DNA from: Psychrobacter urativorans | GTDB lineage: Bacteria; Pseudomonadota; Gammaproteobacteria; Pseudomonadales; Moraxellaceae | Reading direction: 5' to 3' | Length of the DNA stretch: 64,000 nt | Assembly: GCF_001298525.1 (NCBI RefSeq) | Contig: NZ_CP012678.1 | Location: 1,550,001 to 1,614,000, forward strand | Shown: positions 9,337 through 18,659 of the stretch, one piece after another | Position numbering within the stretch: the stretch's first letter is position 1 | How the letters are laid out: each line of letters opens with the position of its first letter | Position numbers and translations under genes: made by a program | Notes under the pieces: generated by a model | The model's input: only the letters and a program-made list of their open reading frames with translations | Told to the model about the DNA's origin: nothing | Database searches by the model: none

Positions 9337-9339
9337 CAA

Positions 9340-9976
9340 AGCCTCTCATGGCAAACAATCAACCGCAAAAAATCTTAGAAAATGGCGCTAAGATAGGTCA
9401 ATCAAGTGGAAGTTACCGGTCATTATATGATGACAGCACGCTTTAAAAACAAATGAAGTGACTATTTATTACCTTATTATCATTTGCATGCAAAGGCATA
9501 AACCAATCAGGAATGACCATTATAACGAAAGTCAGCTGAACTAAAAGCAACATTAACGACCATCAGCATCATAAAGACATATCACGTTTAGTTGTTCATT
9601 TCAAACTATTTTTCAAATGATTTGAGCATCAGCCCTTTTTATCAATGTGATAAATAACGTTAAAATAGGACAAATAATTCTGAGATAGAACGCTGCGGTT
9701 AGCACTTATGTGCAAGCGTGTAGAGGACTTAGTTTAAGTTCAAAATGATATTTCAAGCGACGCTGTAACAAACTTTATAGATATAATGTGGTAGCATAAT
9801 CTCACCTAATGGTAACTTATGACACCATAACTTACGCTGTATCGCGACTGAGTTAGAGGTCAGTATTTTTTTATGTTAGGTATGTTCGTTACAAACTAGG
9901 CAAGAGTTTAGAATAGAAGATGTAATCAATCACTTATTTTGTAGTTTAGTAATAATTATTTGATAAGGAAGTCACT
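9340..9976. other. AT-rich spacer between recN and ppnP, no gene seen
   Basis: About 640 bp between divergent genes with many stops in all frames. It contains a perfect 12-bp palindrome TTTGCATGCAAA at 9483-9494 and TCAAA-TGA-TTTGA near 9614-9626, which could be protein-binding sites. A TATAAT at 9782-9787 has no good -35 partner. AAGGAA at 9966-9971 is the ppnP Shine-Dalgarno. Confidence 0.5.
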
Positions 9977-10312
9977 ATGACAGCCGCACAATTTACCAAC
10001 GTGACCGTCAATGCTCAGGCGACGATAACTTATGATGGGCGTTGTTCTAGCCACACTATTATGTTCGAAGATGGTCGCCATAAAACGTTAGGCGTCATTT
10101 TACCGTGTGACAATAGCGTTGACCATTATCAATTTAGTACCAATACCTCCGAACGTATTGAAATCATCAGCGGCACATGTGAAGTCAAAATCGATAGTGA
10201 AGAAGAGTATAGCTATTACCGCGCAGGTCAATCCTTTGTGGTAGAAGGCAATAGTGGTTTTAGTTTACGTACCGAAGAAATCGTCCAGTATGTTTGCCAC
10301 CTAGAAGGCTAG
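9977..10312 (+). CDS. ppnP: Pyrimidine/purine nucleoside phosphorylase PpnP
   Basis: A 111-residue one-domain cupin of the YaiE family. PpnP splits several nucleosides with phosphate to give the free base and ribose 1-phosphate, a salvage reaction in the cytoplasm. Conserved segments are the opening FTNVTVNAQATITYDG, the TLGVILPCDN stretch, STNTSERIEIISGTCEV and SYYRAGQSFVVEGNSGF; the protein ends at CHLEG. The length is slightly above E. coli YaiE (94 aa). The start is well supported by AAGGAA eight bases upstream. It is the first gene after a long divergent spacer and precedes rlmB by about 100 bp. Confidence 0.93.
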   Translation: MTAAQFTNVTVNAQATITYDGRCSSHTIMFEDGRHKTLGVILPCDNSVDHYQFSTNTSERIEIISGTCEVKIDSEEEYSYYRAGQSFVVEGNSGFSLRTEEIVQYVCHLEG

Positions 10313-10409
10313 GCAGCTGGACAAATAGCTCATAGTCTATCGTCTCGCGCAGTATTTACCTTCTATTATCGCATTAAGCGATATTCCTTTTTTAATCAGC
10401 AGGCATGTT

Positions 10410-11180
10410 ATGGCAAAACCCACCTATTTTTATGGCATTCATGCTATTGAAGCGTTACTTGAGTATCGTCCGATGGATGCGCTCAGTCTTTTTGTACAGC
10501 AAGGTCGCGAAAGTGACAGTCATGTGCAACTGATTATGGCGCAAGCGCAAGCAAATGGTGTGAGTCTTCAGCCCACTCAAAAAGATAATTTGACCCAGTT
10601 ATGCGGCAGTCCGCAGCATCAGGGTGTTGTCTTACATGCGCGTCCATTAGCGTTCGCTAATGAAGCTATTTTAGATAAGATTGTGACGCGTGATCAATGC
10701 TTATTATTAGTATTGGATCAGATTACCGATGCGCATAATTTTGGCGCGTGTTTGCGTACGGCTGTGGCGATGGGTGTCGATGCCGTTATTTGCCCTAAGC
10801 ACCATGCGGCAAGTCTAACCCCAACCGTTGCTAAAGTATCGGTCGGTGCTGCTGAGATGATGCCGATTATTAGTGTCACTAATTTGGCGCGCGCGTTATC
10901 ACAACTTAAAAGTGCGGGCGTATTTGTCTTTGGTACGGCGCTTAATGCTGATGCCAAGCCGATACATGCGGCTGATTTGACTGGTAAAACGGCTCTGATT
11001 ATGGGCTCAGAAGGCGAGGGTATGCGTCGTCTCACCACAGAAAGTTGTGATGAGCTGGTTTATATCCCGATGTCTGGTAACGAGCATGGTAATTTGCAGA
11101 GCCTTAACGTCAGTGTAGCGACAGGTATGGCGCTGTATGAGGTTAATCGGCAGCGAACTTTAGCTGCTGTGCAAGCGTAA
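10410..11180 (+). CDS. rlmB: 23S rRNA (guanosine-2'-O)-methyltransferase RlmB
   Basis: A 256-residue SPOUT (TrmH-type) enzyme that methylates the 2'-O of G2251 in the peptidyl-transferase loop of 23S rRNA. The N-terminal L30e-like substrate domain covers about 1-80 (YGIHAIEALLEYRP). The catalytic knot shows the three family motifs: DQITDAHNFGACLRTA near 103-118, IMGSEGEGMRRL near 192-203, and MSGNEHGNLQSLNVSVA near 221-237. The 3' end overlaps the 3' end of convergent coaE by 38 bp, so the two transcripts would be complementary there. Confidence 0.95.
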   Translation: MAKPTYFYGIHAIEALLEYRPMDALSLFVQQGRESDSHVQLIMAQAQANGVSLQPTQKDNLTQLCGSPQHQGVVLHARPLAFANEAILDKIVTRDQCLLLVLDQITDAHNFGACLRTAVAMGVDAVICPKHHAASLTPTVAKVSVGAAEMMPIISVTNLARALSQLKSAGVFVFGTALNADAKPIHAADLTGKTALIMGSEGEGMRRLTTESCDELVYIPMSGNEHGNLQSLNVSVATGMALYEVNRQRTLAAVQA

Positions 11181-11844
11181 GGTACATTTGGTGTAGCGGC
11201 TGCAACTGTACATGTAGAGCAGCCACATCACTTTCATTGACAATCACATCATCAGCGTGGCGATTACGTGCCGCGCGGTCGAGCTGATTTGCCATAATGG
11301 CTCTAATTTTTATCGCACTTTGCTCATCACGTAAGCTGGCACGCGCCAGCTGTGTATCTTCATGCACATCAATGACTAAGATACGCTGGCATAAATTAGC
11401 CAATCCCGCTTCTGCACCCTCAATCAATAGCGGCGCTGACAGCACCACATATGGTGAGGTGCAGGCGAGCAACTGCTCTTTTGCCGCCTCACGTATTGCC
11501 GGATGGGTAATCGATTCAAGCTCAATCAGTGCGTCAGGATGGGTAAAGACATGAGTGCGCACTGCTGCCCGATCCATTTCTCCTGCAGGATTAATCACCC
11601 AATCCCCAAATTTTTTCTGAATTCTGCGCAGGGTGTCACTGCCTTTAGCGACTATCTCGTGAGCAATCACATCCGCATCAATAATGTCAATGCCTTGAGT
11701 CGCGAACCAGTCACTTGCGGCAGACTTGCCACTGCCGATACCACCCGTTAAACCGACAACTAAGGTTTTATTTTTAGGGAGCTGATGCGTGGCGTTGGTA
11801 TTAGCAACCGCATGATGAGACGAGGCATTAAAGTTTGTTGACAT
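11143..11844 (-). CDS. coaE: Dephospho-CoA kinase
   Basis: A 233-residue P-loop kinase that phosphorylates dephospho-CoA at the 3'-OH of the ribose, the last step of coenzyme A synthesis. P-loop: GLTGGIGSGKS (residues 31-41). Other family marks are the DADVIAHEIV segment, ESITHPAIRE and VVLSAPLLIE. A 26-residue N-terminal extension rich in Asn, Ala and His precedes the usual start. It follows pilD on the same strand, the classical pilB-pilC-pilD-coaE order of pseudomonads and Moraxellaceae. Its last codons overlap convergent rlmB. Confidence 0.95.
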   Translation of the reverse strand: MSTNFNASSHHAVANTNATHQLPKNKTLVVGLTGGIGSGKSAASDWFATQGIDIIDADVIAHEIVAKGSDTLRRIQKKFGDWVINPAGEMDRAAVRTHVFTHPDALIELESITHPAIREAAKEQLLACTSPYVVLSAPLLIEGAEAGLANLCQRILVIDVHEDTQLARASLRDEQSAIKIRAIMANQLDRAARNRHADDVIVNESDVAALHVQLQPLHQMYLTLAQQLKFAAD

Positions 11845-11937
11845 AAGAGTGACTTATTTGGCTGATAGAATAAAAATTAAAAACACTTAATAAACATGAT
11901 GGATAAAGACTGCGGTAAAGGTGATAAAAAATCTACC

Positions 11938-12837
11938 TTAAGCGTACATCCCTAAGTACCAGCTGACAATATCTGAGCCGTATAATAAGGCAATTATACC
12001 CGCAATAGCAATATAAGGACCAAACGCAAAGGGCTTACTTTCACCTTGCTTTTTCATTAAAATAATACCGACTATCGAACCAAGTAGAGAGGATAGTAAA
12101 ATGATTAACGGTAACATTGCAGGACCAAGCCACGCACCCAATACCGCTAATAATTTAAAATCACCTTGTCCCATGCCATGTTTTTTGGTTATTAAATAAA
12201 AGATTTTAACCACTACCCACAGTGATAAAAACCCTAATAATAAGCCCCAAATAGACTGAGTGGGCGTCACGAACCAGCCTTGTGAGTTTACGGCTAAGCC
12301 CAATCCTGCTAAAGGAAAGGTCAGACGATCAGGTAATAACTGCGTATCAAAATCAATCCCCGTGAGCGCAATCAGCGTCCATACCAATATTAAGGCAGAC
12401 AATCCAGTAGCAGTGACCCCAAAATGATAAATAACCAAACCTGAAAGCAGGGCAGTGACCAGCTCAACGACAGGGTAGCGCACTCCGATAGCCGCTTTGC
12501 AGTCTGAGCAACGTCCACGTAATAGCAGCCAGCTGATTAACGGTATATTTTCATACCATTTAATCTTATGGGCGCAGTGCGGACAGCGTGAGGCGGGTGT
12601 GCTTAAGGTGATGGGCGCATCTTTAGCCACGATATCGGTTAGTACCGTAGTCTGCTCACTGGGCATATCGCTTTGCTGCGCTAAAAACTGACTGCATTCT
12701 TGCCGCCATGCGTAATGCATCATGAGGGGTATACGGTGAATCACAACATTTAAAAAACTGCCGACACAAAGCCCCAAAAGAGTAAAGACGACGAGCGCCA
12801 TACTCATGTTATCTTGTAATAATTCTATTAATTGCAT
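11938..12837 (-). CDS. pilD: Type IV prepilin peptidase / N-methyltransferase PilD
   Basis: A 299-residue polytopic inner-membrane aspartic protease that cleaves the leader of type IV prepilins and pseudopilins and methylates the new N-terminal residue. The cytoplasmic zinc-ribbon-like domain has CPHC at 85-88 and CSDC at 110-113. Catalytic aspartates are expected at Asp162 (GIDFDTQLLPD) and Asp226 in the GMGQGD motif. About eight hydrophobic helices follow the family pattern. The start is the ATG at 12837, directly after a TTG. It lies 36 bp after pilC; a 15-bp tandem repeat covers the pilC stop and the pilD ribosome-binding region. Confidence 0.96.
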   Translation of the reverse strand: MQLIELLQDNMSMALVVFTLLGLCVGSFLNVVIHRIPLMMHYAWRQECSQFLAQQSDMPSEQTTVLTDIVAKDAPITLSTPASRCPHCAHKIKWYENIPLISWLLLRGRCSDCKAAIGVRYPVVELVTALLSGLVIYHFGVTATGLSALILVWTLIALTGIDFDTQLLPDRLTFPLAGLGLAVNSQGWFVTPTQSIWGLLLGFLSLWVVVKIFYLITKKHGMGQGDFKLLAVLGAWLGPAMLPLIILLSSLLGSIVGIILMKKQGESKPFAFGPYIAIAGIIALLYGSDIVSWYLGMYA

Positions 12838-12847
12838 CAATGACTGC

Positions 12848-12877
12848 CCTTTATTGTCCTAGCCTTTATTGTCCTAG
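12848..12877. repeat. 15-bp perfect tandem duplication at the pilC stop / pilD leader
   Basis: CCTTTATTGTCCTAG occurs twice in direct succession (12848-12862 and 12863-12877). Read on the minus strand each copy contains TAG and AGGA; the upstream copy supplies the pilC stop codon. Confidence 0.9.
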
Positions 12878-14097
12878 CCTACCACTGCACCCATCTGGAA
12901 GATTGGCAAATACATCGCAATGACCAAACCACCGATTAATACCCCAAGCACCGCCATAATCATGGGTTCCATCAAACTGGTCAAACCATCAACGGCGTTA
13001 TCCACTTCATTTTCGTAATAGACGGCTACCTTGTCGAGCATATCCTCTAAACTACCTGATTCTTCACCAATGCCCACCATTTGAATGGCGAGACTTGGGA
13101 ATAAGTTGGTAGAGCGCATTGAAAACTGTAATTGCTGCCCGGTAGAGACATCATTTTTTATCTGTTGGGTGGCGTTATAAAAAACTACGTTATTGGTTGC
13201 GCCAGCCGTAGAATCTAAGGCATCAATGAGAGGTACACCAGCGGCAAAAGTAGTGGCTAAGGTACGAGAAAACCGCGCGATAATCGCTTGATAAGCAATA
13301 TTGCCAAATATCGGTGCTTTTAGTGTTGCCCGATCTAAAAAGTCGCGGAACTTTTTACTGCGCTTTTTAGCTTCAGAAAAGCTCACAATAGTGCCACCAA
13401 TGATAATAATTAACACGAACCACCACGCCTGCATCCATTCAGACATGCTCACCACCATCTGGGTAAAAGCAGGTAGCTCAGCACCAAAAGATTCAAACAA
13501 TCCTGAGAATACGGGAACCACCTTGACCAGCAAAATTATCGTCACAATCACTGCCACTACAATAACGGCGATAGGATACTTCATTGCTTTTTTAATTTTG
13601 GCTTTCAGCAGCTCACTTTTTTCTTTATAAGTGGCGACACGCTCTAGCATGGTTTCGAGCGCCCCTGATTGCTCACCAGAATCGACAAGAGAGCAAAATA
13701 GGTCATCAAAGTAACGAGGATGGCGACGCAGCGCCGACGCAAAAGTACCACCCGCTTCAATATCGGCTTTAATTTGTAATACCAATTCTTTCATGCTGGG
13801 ATTGTCCAGCGAGTCGGCAACAATCTCAAACGATTGAGTCAATGGCACACCCGCTTTCATCATCGTTGCCAGTTGCCGCGCAAAAATGGCAATATCAATC
13901 GGCTTAATACCTTTTTTAAAGGTAAATAAGGGTTTAGCCTTTTTCTTGATGCTCTTAACGGTAATACCTTGTTTGCGTAAGGTGGCTTTTGCCAACTCCA
14001 AACTGCGGCTGGTGGTTTCACCCTTTATATTTTGTCCACGCCGATTGACGCCGTCATAGACAAAGTCCAATAGCATGTCAGTCTTTGCTTTTGCCAT
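12874..14097 (-). CDS. pilC: Type IV pilus inner-membrane platform protein PilC
   Basis: A 407-residue member of the T2SF/GspF family, the membrane platform through which the PilB and PilT motors are thought to move pilin subunits. Two homologous cytoplasmic T2SF domains (about 70-190 and 270-395) are joined by membrane helices near 175-195 (IAVIVVAVIVTIILLVKVV) and 222-240, with a final helix near 380-400. Family motifs are FARQLATMMKAGVPL in the first half and SRTLATTFAAGVPLIDALD in the second. ATG start. The upstream gap to pilB contains a CAAATAA heptamer repeat. Confidence 0.96.
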   Translation of the reverse strand: MAKAKTDMLLDFVYDGVNRRGQNIKGETTSRSLELAKATLRKQGITVKSIKKKAKPLFTFKKGIKPIDIAIFARQLATMMKAGVPLTQSFEIVADSLDNPSMKELVLQIKADIEAGGTFASALRRHPRYFDDLFCSLVDSGEQSGALETMLERVATYKEKSELLKAKIKKAMKYPIAVIVVAVIVTIILLVKVVPVFSGLFESFGAELPAFTQMVVSMSEWMQAWWFVLIIIIGGTIVSFSEAKKRSKKFRDFLDRATLKAPIFGNIAYQAIIARFSRTLATTFAAGVPLIDALDSTAGATNNVVFYNATQQIKNDVSTGQQLQFSMRSTNLFPSLAIQMVGIGEESGSLEDMLDKVAVYYENEVDNAVDGLTSLMEPMIMAVLGVLIGGLVIAMYLPIFQMGAVVG

Positions 14098-14192
14098 GTT
14101 TTTACCTCAAAAATTTGCCTATTCAGCGTGGTGTTACTGTTTAATAGTGCCATCAAGCGTCAGAAATGAACGCCTTAATGGCACTCTAATTG

Positions 14193-14234
14193 TTATTTGT
14201 TATTTGTTATTTGTTATTTGTTATTTGTTATTTG
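14193..14234. repeat. Heptanucleotide tandem repeat (TTATTTG)x6 upstream of pilC
   Basis: Six perfect copies of TTATTTG, equal to CAAATAA on the pilC coding strand, lying 96-137 bp upstream of the pilC start in the pilB-pilC gap. The unit is not a multiple of three and lies outside coding sequence. Confidence 0.95.
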
Positions 14235-14300
14235 TTTACGACATTCTATCGTCTTGCCGTTATGGTTTATTCTATCTACTTAAGTCATAGTAATGTCATG

Positions 14301-16019
14301 CTACTCAGAGGTAACGCGCATCATCTCTTGAATACTGGTCACGCCTTGTAATACTTTTAAAATACCGGAGCGCCGCAAATCACGAAAGCCTTCTTTGAGC
14401 GCCGCATCTTTAATATTAATAGCGTTACCATCTTCCATAATAATACGTGAAATATCTTTACTGACTTTCATCACCTCATAAATACCCACTCGACCTTTAT
14501 AGCCTTCACGACATTCACTACAGCCGACAGGTTCATAAATAATGTTCTCTGGGTTATCTAAATCCGCTTCATTAAAGCCAAGTTCTAGTAAACTTTTATG
14601 GGGAATGGTGATGGGCTTTTTGCAGTTTTTGCATAAGCGTCGTGCCAAGCGCTGCGCAATCACTAAGTTCACTGACGTGGCAATATTAAATGACGCCACA
14701 CCCATATTACGCAGACGAGTTAAGGTTTCAGGTGCGGAGTTAGTGTGTAGCGTTGACAGTACCATGTGTCCGGTCTGCGCAGCTTTAATAGCAATTTCGG
14801 CGGTTTCAAGGTCACGAATCTCACCCACCATCACAATATCGGGATCTTGGCGTAAAAATGATTTGAGGGCGTTCGAGAAGGTCAGCCCCACTTTTGCGTT
14901 CACGTTGACCTGATTAATACCTTCAAGATTAATCTCGACAGGATCTTCAGCAGTAGATATATTGGTTTCTTCGGTATTAAGAATATTAAGCCCGGTATAT
15001 AAAGACACTGTTTTACCAGAACCAGTAGGACCCGTGATTAACAGCATCCCTTGTGGCTTATGCAATGCTTCTAAGAACATCTCTTTTTGATCAGGCTCGT
15101 AGCCTAAGGCTTCAATACCGAGCATCGCAGAGGAGGGATCCAAAATACGCAGGACAATTTTTTCGCCAAACAGTGTCGGTAACGAGTTTACTCGAAAGTC
15201 GATGGCTTTATTTTTAGATAATTTGAGTTTAATACGTCCATCTTGTGGCAAACGGCGTTCTGAGATATCCATCTGTGACATGACTTTAAGACGTGCCGCG
15301 ATTTTGCCCGCCAGTTGTACCGGCGGATTAGACATTTTTTGCATGACCCCATCCACCCGAAAGCGCACTCGGTAAGATTTCTCATACGGCTCAAAATGTA
15401 AGTCAGATGCACCCATACGAATCGCATCCACCAGCATTTTATTGACGAATTTGACAACTGGCGCTTCCTCGACGTTATCGCTAAGTTTGGTTTCGCCCTC
15501 ATTGTCGCTATCATTGTCGTCATCATTAAAACCAACTTTTAAGTCACTATCGGCAAAACTACCAAAATTTTGCATGGTATCTGCATAAAGACTATCGATA
15601 CGCTTTTTAAGTTTATCGTCTTCGACGACGACGGTTTCAATAGACAGTCGTGAATTAAAGGCGATGGCATCAATCGCATCGATACGTGTCGGATCACTGA
15701 GTGCTACAAACAGGCGCTGCCCACGCTTAAAGATGGGCAGTGCATTAAACTTACGGATGATTTTTTCATCAACCAAGTCTTTTGGTATATTGTCATTACT
15801 CAGCACATTCAGATCAAAAAATGGATCGTCGAATGCTTTTGACAGCAGCTGTGCCAACGCATAAGCATCCGCCATTTTATTGGCTACCAAATACGACACC
15901 AGTCCGACCTGCTGTTGCTGTGATTCAAGCAGTGCCGTTTTCATAAATGCTTCGCTAACAATGCCTTTGTTAATCAATTGCTGCGGCAGACCACCAAAAT
16001 TACTGCTTGTGCTAGACAT
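14301..16019 (-). CDS. pilB: Type IV pilus extension ATPase PilB
   Basis: A 572-residue GspE-type hexameric ATPase that powers pilus extension. The N-terminal MshEN/T2SSE-N domain spans about 10-150, followed by an acidic linker (DDDNDSDNEGE near 167-176) and the motor domain. Walker A is GPTGSGKT at 330-337, Walker B is DIVMVGE at 394-400, and the Asp and His boxes lie between and after them. A tetracysteine zinc site is visible (CKNC 463-466 and CSEC 500-503), as in PilB proteins. It is the first gene of pilB-pilC-pilD-coaE, divergent from tpiA across a 362-bp spacer that should hold both promoters. Confidence 0.96.
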   Translation of the reverse strand: MSSTSSNFGGLPQQLINKGIVSEAFMKTALLESQQQQVGLVSYLVANKMADAYALAQLLSKAFDDPFFDLNVLSNDNIPKDLVDEKIIRKFNALPIFKRGQRLFVALSDPTRIDAIDAIAFNSRLSIETVVVEDDKLKKRIDSLYADTMQNFGSFADSDLKVGFNDDDNDSDNEGETKLSDNVEEAPVVKFVNKMLVDAIRMGASDLHFEPYEKSYRVRFRVDGVMQKMSNPPVQLAGKIAARLKVMSQMDISERRLPQDGRIKLKLSKNKAIDFRVNSLPTLFGEKIVLRILDPSSAMLGIEALGYEPDQKEMFLEALHKPQGMLLITGPTGSGKTVSLYTGLNILNTEETNISTAEDPVEINLEGINQVNVNAKVGLTFSNALKSFLRQDPDIVMVGEIRDLETAEIAIKAAQTGHMVLSTLHTNSAPETLTRLRNMGVASFNIATSVNLVIAQRLARRLCKNCKKPITIPHKSLLELGFNEADLDNPENIIYEPVGCSECREGYKGRVGIYEVMKVSKDISRIIMEDGNAINIKDAALKEGFRDLRRSGILKVLQGVTSIQEMMRVTSE

Positions 16020-16381
16020 AAAACTGTTTTCCTAATGCTGGATAGGCGACAAAACGCTCAATATAATAGAAATATATGCAAGAAACGTGACAATTAAGGG
16101 ATAGCAGCTGTTATGGCTAATCCCTAGATAAATATAGCAATTAAAGGATAAGGACTAAAGGATAAGGACACTAAAAACAGGCATCATCACGCTAGAGTAG
16201 TGACCAATTAAAAAATATTAAAATTATCTAAAGATTATTAAAGATGACCGGTTATCACAGTAGTGAGTGATCAAAACCATGATTGAATTAAGCCTATACT
16301 ATAGCACTTGACAAATATTTGTTATACTTGCGCGCATATCAGCCATCTTGGCAATGACATTCGATACAAGGTAGATGAGTA
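16020..16381. other. Divergent pilB-tpiA spacer with repeat and palindrome
   Basis: No gene. TAAAGGATAAGGAC is directly duplicated (16142-16155 and 16156-16169). A perfect 12-bp palindrome ACAAATATTTGT lies at 16311-16322, overlapping a TTGACA (16308-16313); no -10 box stands at normal spacing from that hexamer. Confidence 0.6.
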
Positions 16382-17203
16382 ATGCAAACTTGGGTAATTG
16401 GTAATTGGAAGCAAAATCCAGCAACGAATCACGACGTTACTATGCTCGTAGATAGTTTATTACAAGCAACTAATAAGGATAATGTGACTAAAAATGCTGC
16501 GACTGCTGTTTGCCAATTAATGGTCGCACCCAGCTGCATCCATCTGGCAAGTGTCAGTGCGCGCCTGCAAGACTCCTCATTACTGTGTGCTGCGCAAGAC
16601 ATCAGCGCCCACAGTCACAGCACCGGTGCTTATACCGGAGACTGCTCAGCGCAGCAAGTCGCGGATGCTGGCGCATCGTGGACCATATTAGGGCACTCTG
16701 AGCGCCGACAGTACCATAAAGAATGTAATGATATTCTGGTACAAAAAATGAGTAATGCCTTGGCGCAAGGTTTAGGCATTGTGCTATGTGTCGGTGAAAC
16801 CCAAGCCCAGTATGATGCCAAGCAAACCCTTTCCGTATTAGACGCGCAACTCTCCGTCATAAAAGAGCTGCTTAATCAGCAATCCAACCAAAGCCCTGAA
16901 TGTGCTCAGAAGCTCGCTGACCACTTAATCATCGCTTATGAACCTGTCTGGGCGATTGGCACGGGTAAAGTACCTACCGTCACCGAAGTCAGCGCTACTC
17001 ATGAATATATCAAGCAAACCGTCGCCAGTTTTGCCGCCCCGCTTGCTAATATCAGTGTGTTATATGGCGGTAGCGTTAATGCTGTCAATGCCGATAACTT
17101 TGCCGCAAGTCCTATGATAAATGGTGCCTTGGTTGGTGGTGCAGCATTAAAGGCAGACAGCTTTTTGGCAATTGCTGATGCTTTTATACGTGCGAAAGCC
17201 TAA
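16382..17203 (+). CDS. tpiA: Triosephosphate isomerase
   Basis: A 273-residue TIM barrel that interconverts dihydroxyacetone phosphate and glyceraldehyde 3-phosphate. Catalytic residues are visible: Lys10 in GNWK, electrophile His105 in LGHSERR, and base Glu187 in [12 protein letters not shown], with the flexible loop following. The phosphate-binding YGGSVNAVN segment and ALVGGAALK close the barrel. It is about 18 residues longer than E. coli TpiA because of inserts near 28-40 and 165-175. It precedes secG, an order common in Moraxellaceae and pseudomonads, but secG also has its own promoter. Confidence 0.96.
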   Translation: MQTWVIGNWKQNPATNHDVTMLVDSLLQATNKDNVTKNAATAVCQLMVAPSCIHLASVSARLQDSSLLCAAQDISAHSHSTGAYTGDCSAQQVADAGASWTILGHSERRQYHKECNDILVQKMSNALAQGLGIVLCVGETQAQYDAKQTLSVLDAQLSVIKELLNQQSNQSPECAQKLADHLIIAYEPVWAIGTGKVPTVTEVSATHEYIKQTVASFAAPLANISVLYGGSVNAVNADNFAASPMINGALVGGAALKADSFLAIADAFIRAKA

Positions 17204-17290
17204 TCTATTGCGCTAAAATTTAGGCGTGATACTCGTACATAGATTACCCACCATATCTCACCATGACCTGATAAATTGTGATAACTGTCT

Positions 17291-17319
17291 TTAACAGTGT
17301 CCTTGCAATCGTGTACAAT
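17291..17319 (+). promoter_or_regulatory. Probable sigma-70 promoter of secG
   Basis: TTAACA (17291-17296), 17-bp spacer, TACAAT (17314-17319): one mismatch in each box. It lies 95 bp upstream of the secG start, in the tpiA-secG gap. Confidence 0.6.
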
Positions 17320-17414
17320 GCGCCTTATTTAATGCCATTGTACTTAGCATCATTGTTTAACCCTAAGATTTAACTACCGTTAGCAGTCGTCATTACGCGG
17401 CAAAAGAGGACACC

Positions 17415-17723
17415 ATGTACACGTTTATATTAGCCCTGCATATTATTGTGGCGATTGCCATGATCGGCTTGATTTTGATACAGCATGGTAAAGGGGCAGA
17501 TGCTGGGGCTTCTTTTGGTGCTGGTTCTTCAGGCACTGTATTTGGCGCTGCCGGCACCGCAAACTTCCTGACTCGTGCTACCGCCGTATTGACCGCCATA
17601 TTTTTTGTCACCAGTATGACGCTAGCGGTACAAGCCCGAAAACAAGCCGAAGACCAATTTCGCTTAGACACGCCTGTTTCAGTACCGCAAACGCCACGTC
17701 CATTAACTGGAAATACGCAATAA
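17415..17723 (+). CDS. secG: Protein translocase subunit SecG
   Basis: A 102-residue inner-membrane subunit of SecYEG that speeds preprotein translocation. Two helices are visible, about 3-22 (FILALHIIVAIAMIGLILIQ) and 53-72, joined by the conserved glycine/alanine-rich loop HGKGADAGASFGAGSSGTVF. The tail is polar and ends in a Pro/Thr-rich stretch. AGAGGA eight bases upstream supports the start. The arrangement secG followed by tRNA-Leu(GAG) is the same as E. coli secG-leuU. Confidence 0.96.
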   Translation: MYTFILALHIIVAIAMIGLILIQHGKGADAGASFGAGSSGTVFGAAGTANFLTRATAVLTAIFFVTSMTLAVQARKQAEDQFRLDTPVSVPQTPRPLTGNTQ

Positions 17724-17963
17724 CAGCTTATTCATAGTATTTTTGATGCCATAAGTTTTTAATATCATAAGTAAGGCATAGCAATATTGATGTTGATGTC
17801 GATTGATAGTAACGTTTTTGATCACTGCTCTTGCAATTTCAAGCCGTTAGTTTTACAATGCCTTCCTACATTTATAGCGCTTTACTTATTATCATCATCC
17901 TCATGGTTTATCTGATAAGTATCAAAATAGTGTTATAAGAGAAAGCAGCACAGACAGTATTAA

Positions 17964-18047
17964 GCGATTGTGGTGGAATGGTAGACACGCCATCTTGAGG
18001 GGGTGGTGGCGCAAGCTGTGGGGGTTCAAGTCCCCCCAATCGCACCA
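17964..18047 (+). tRNA. leuU: tRNA-Leu(GAG), CCA encoded
   Basis: An 84-nt class II tRNA. The acceptor stem is GCGATTG (17964-17970) with CAATCGC (18037-18043), discriminator A, then encoded CCA. Anticodon stem CCATC/GGTGG encloses loop TTGAGGG, giving anticodon GAG (reads CUC/CUU leucine codons). A short variable arm (TGGCGCAAGCTGT) and a T-arm of GGGGG/CCCCC around TTCAAGT are clear. It corresponds in position and anticodon to E. coli leuU. Confidence 0.95.
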
Positions 18048-18126
18048 AGTTTTTGACACGCAGCACCGCGTGAGGTTAGAGATTATAGCAACGAGATTTT
18101 TAATTTAAGTTATTTTAAAATAAAGA

Positions 18127-18155
18127 TTGACAGTTGTATAAAACCTACCTATAAT
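18127..18155 (+). promoter_or_regulatory. Consensus sigma-70 promoter of the tRNA-fMet / rimP-nusA-infB operon
   Basis: A perfect TTGACA (18127-18132), 17-bp spacer and perfect TATAAT (18150-18155). It ends 16 bp before the tRNA 5' end, as expected for a strong stable-RNA promoter. Confidence 0.85.
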
Positions 18156-18171
18156 GTGCGTTCTAGATTGA

Positions 18172-18248
<77 letters not shown>

Positions 18249-18659
18249 CTTTTTATACTGATGTTTTGTAACCTAAATTTGTCAGTAACAATCAGCCCAC
18301 CATTATGTTTGTGGGTTTTTTTGTATCTGAAAGTTAGTGTTATCGCAGTATTTATCATAATTATGCTAAGCTCTACGTCTATAGAGTACAATAATATCCG
18401 CGTTTTGCCTTATTATTCGTAAGCGACACTACCTTTTATTTCACTCTTTTTTACAGCTACGGCTGTAGAACCATGCTGCTATATACATAATAATAAAATT
18501 GCTTGGTGAGTCATAAAAGCACAGATAGACAGTAGACAGTCGTTTGATTATGAATAAATATGAAAAATAGCGCTGACGACGCCTTTAAAAATACATATCC
18601 ACCCATTATATAATTCACTTAGCCTGATTAATAAGTGAATAGGAAGCGATAAACAGATT
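18249..18659. other. Spacer between tRNA-fMet and rimP
   Basis: About 410 bp without a gene. After the terminator-like hairpin at 18296-18322 it is AT-rich with scattered stops; no further promoter of good quality was seen. AGGAAG near 18641 may be the rimP ribosome-binding site. Confidence 0.5.
18296..18322 (+). terminator. Terminator or attenuator after tRNA-fMet
   Basis: CCCAC (18296-18300) pairs with GTGGG (18311-18315) around a 10-nt loop, followed by seven T. A short stem, so partial read-through into rimP is plausible. Confidence 0.65.

Noticed and set aside
14542..14913. 123-codon reading frame opposite pilB
   Set aside because: It lies wholly within the conserved PilB motor domain and its product has no recognisable features.
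16308..16330. TTGACA near TATACT as a tpiA promoter
   Set aside because: The two boxes are only about nine bases apart; no -10 at a workable spacing.
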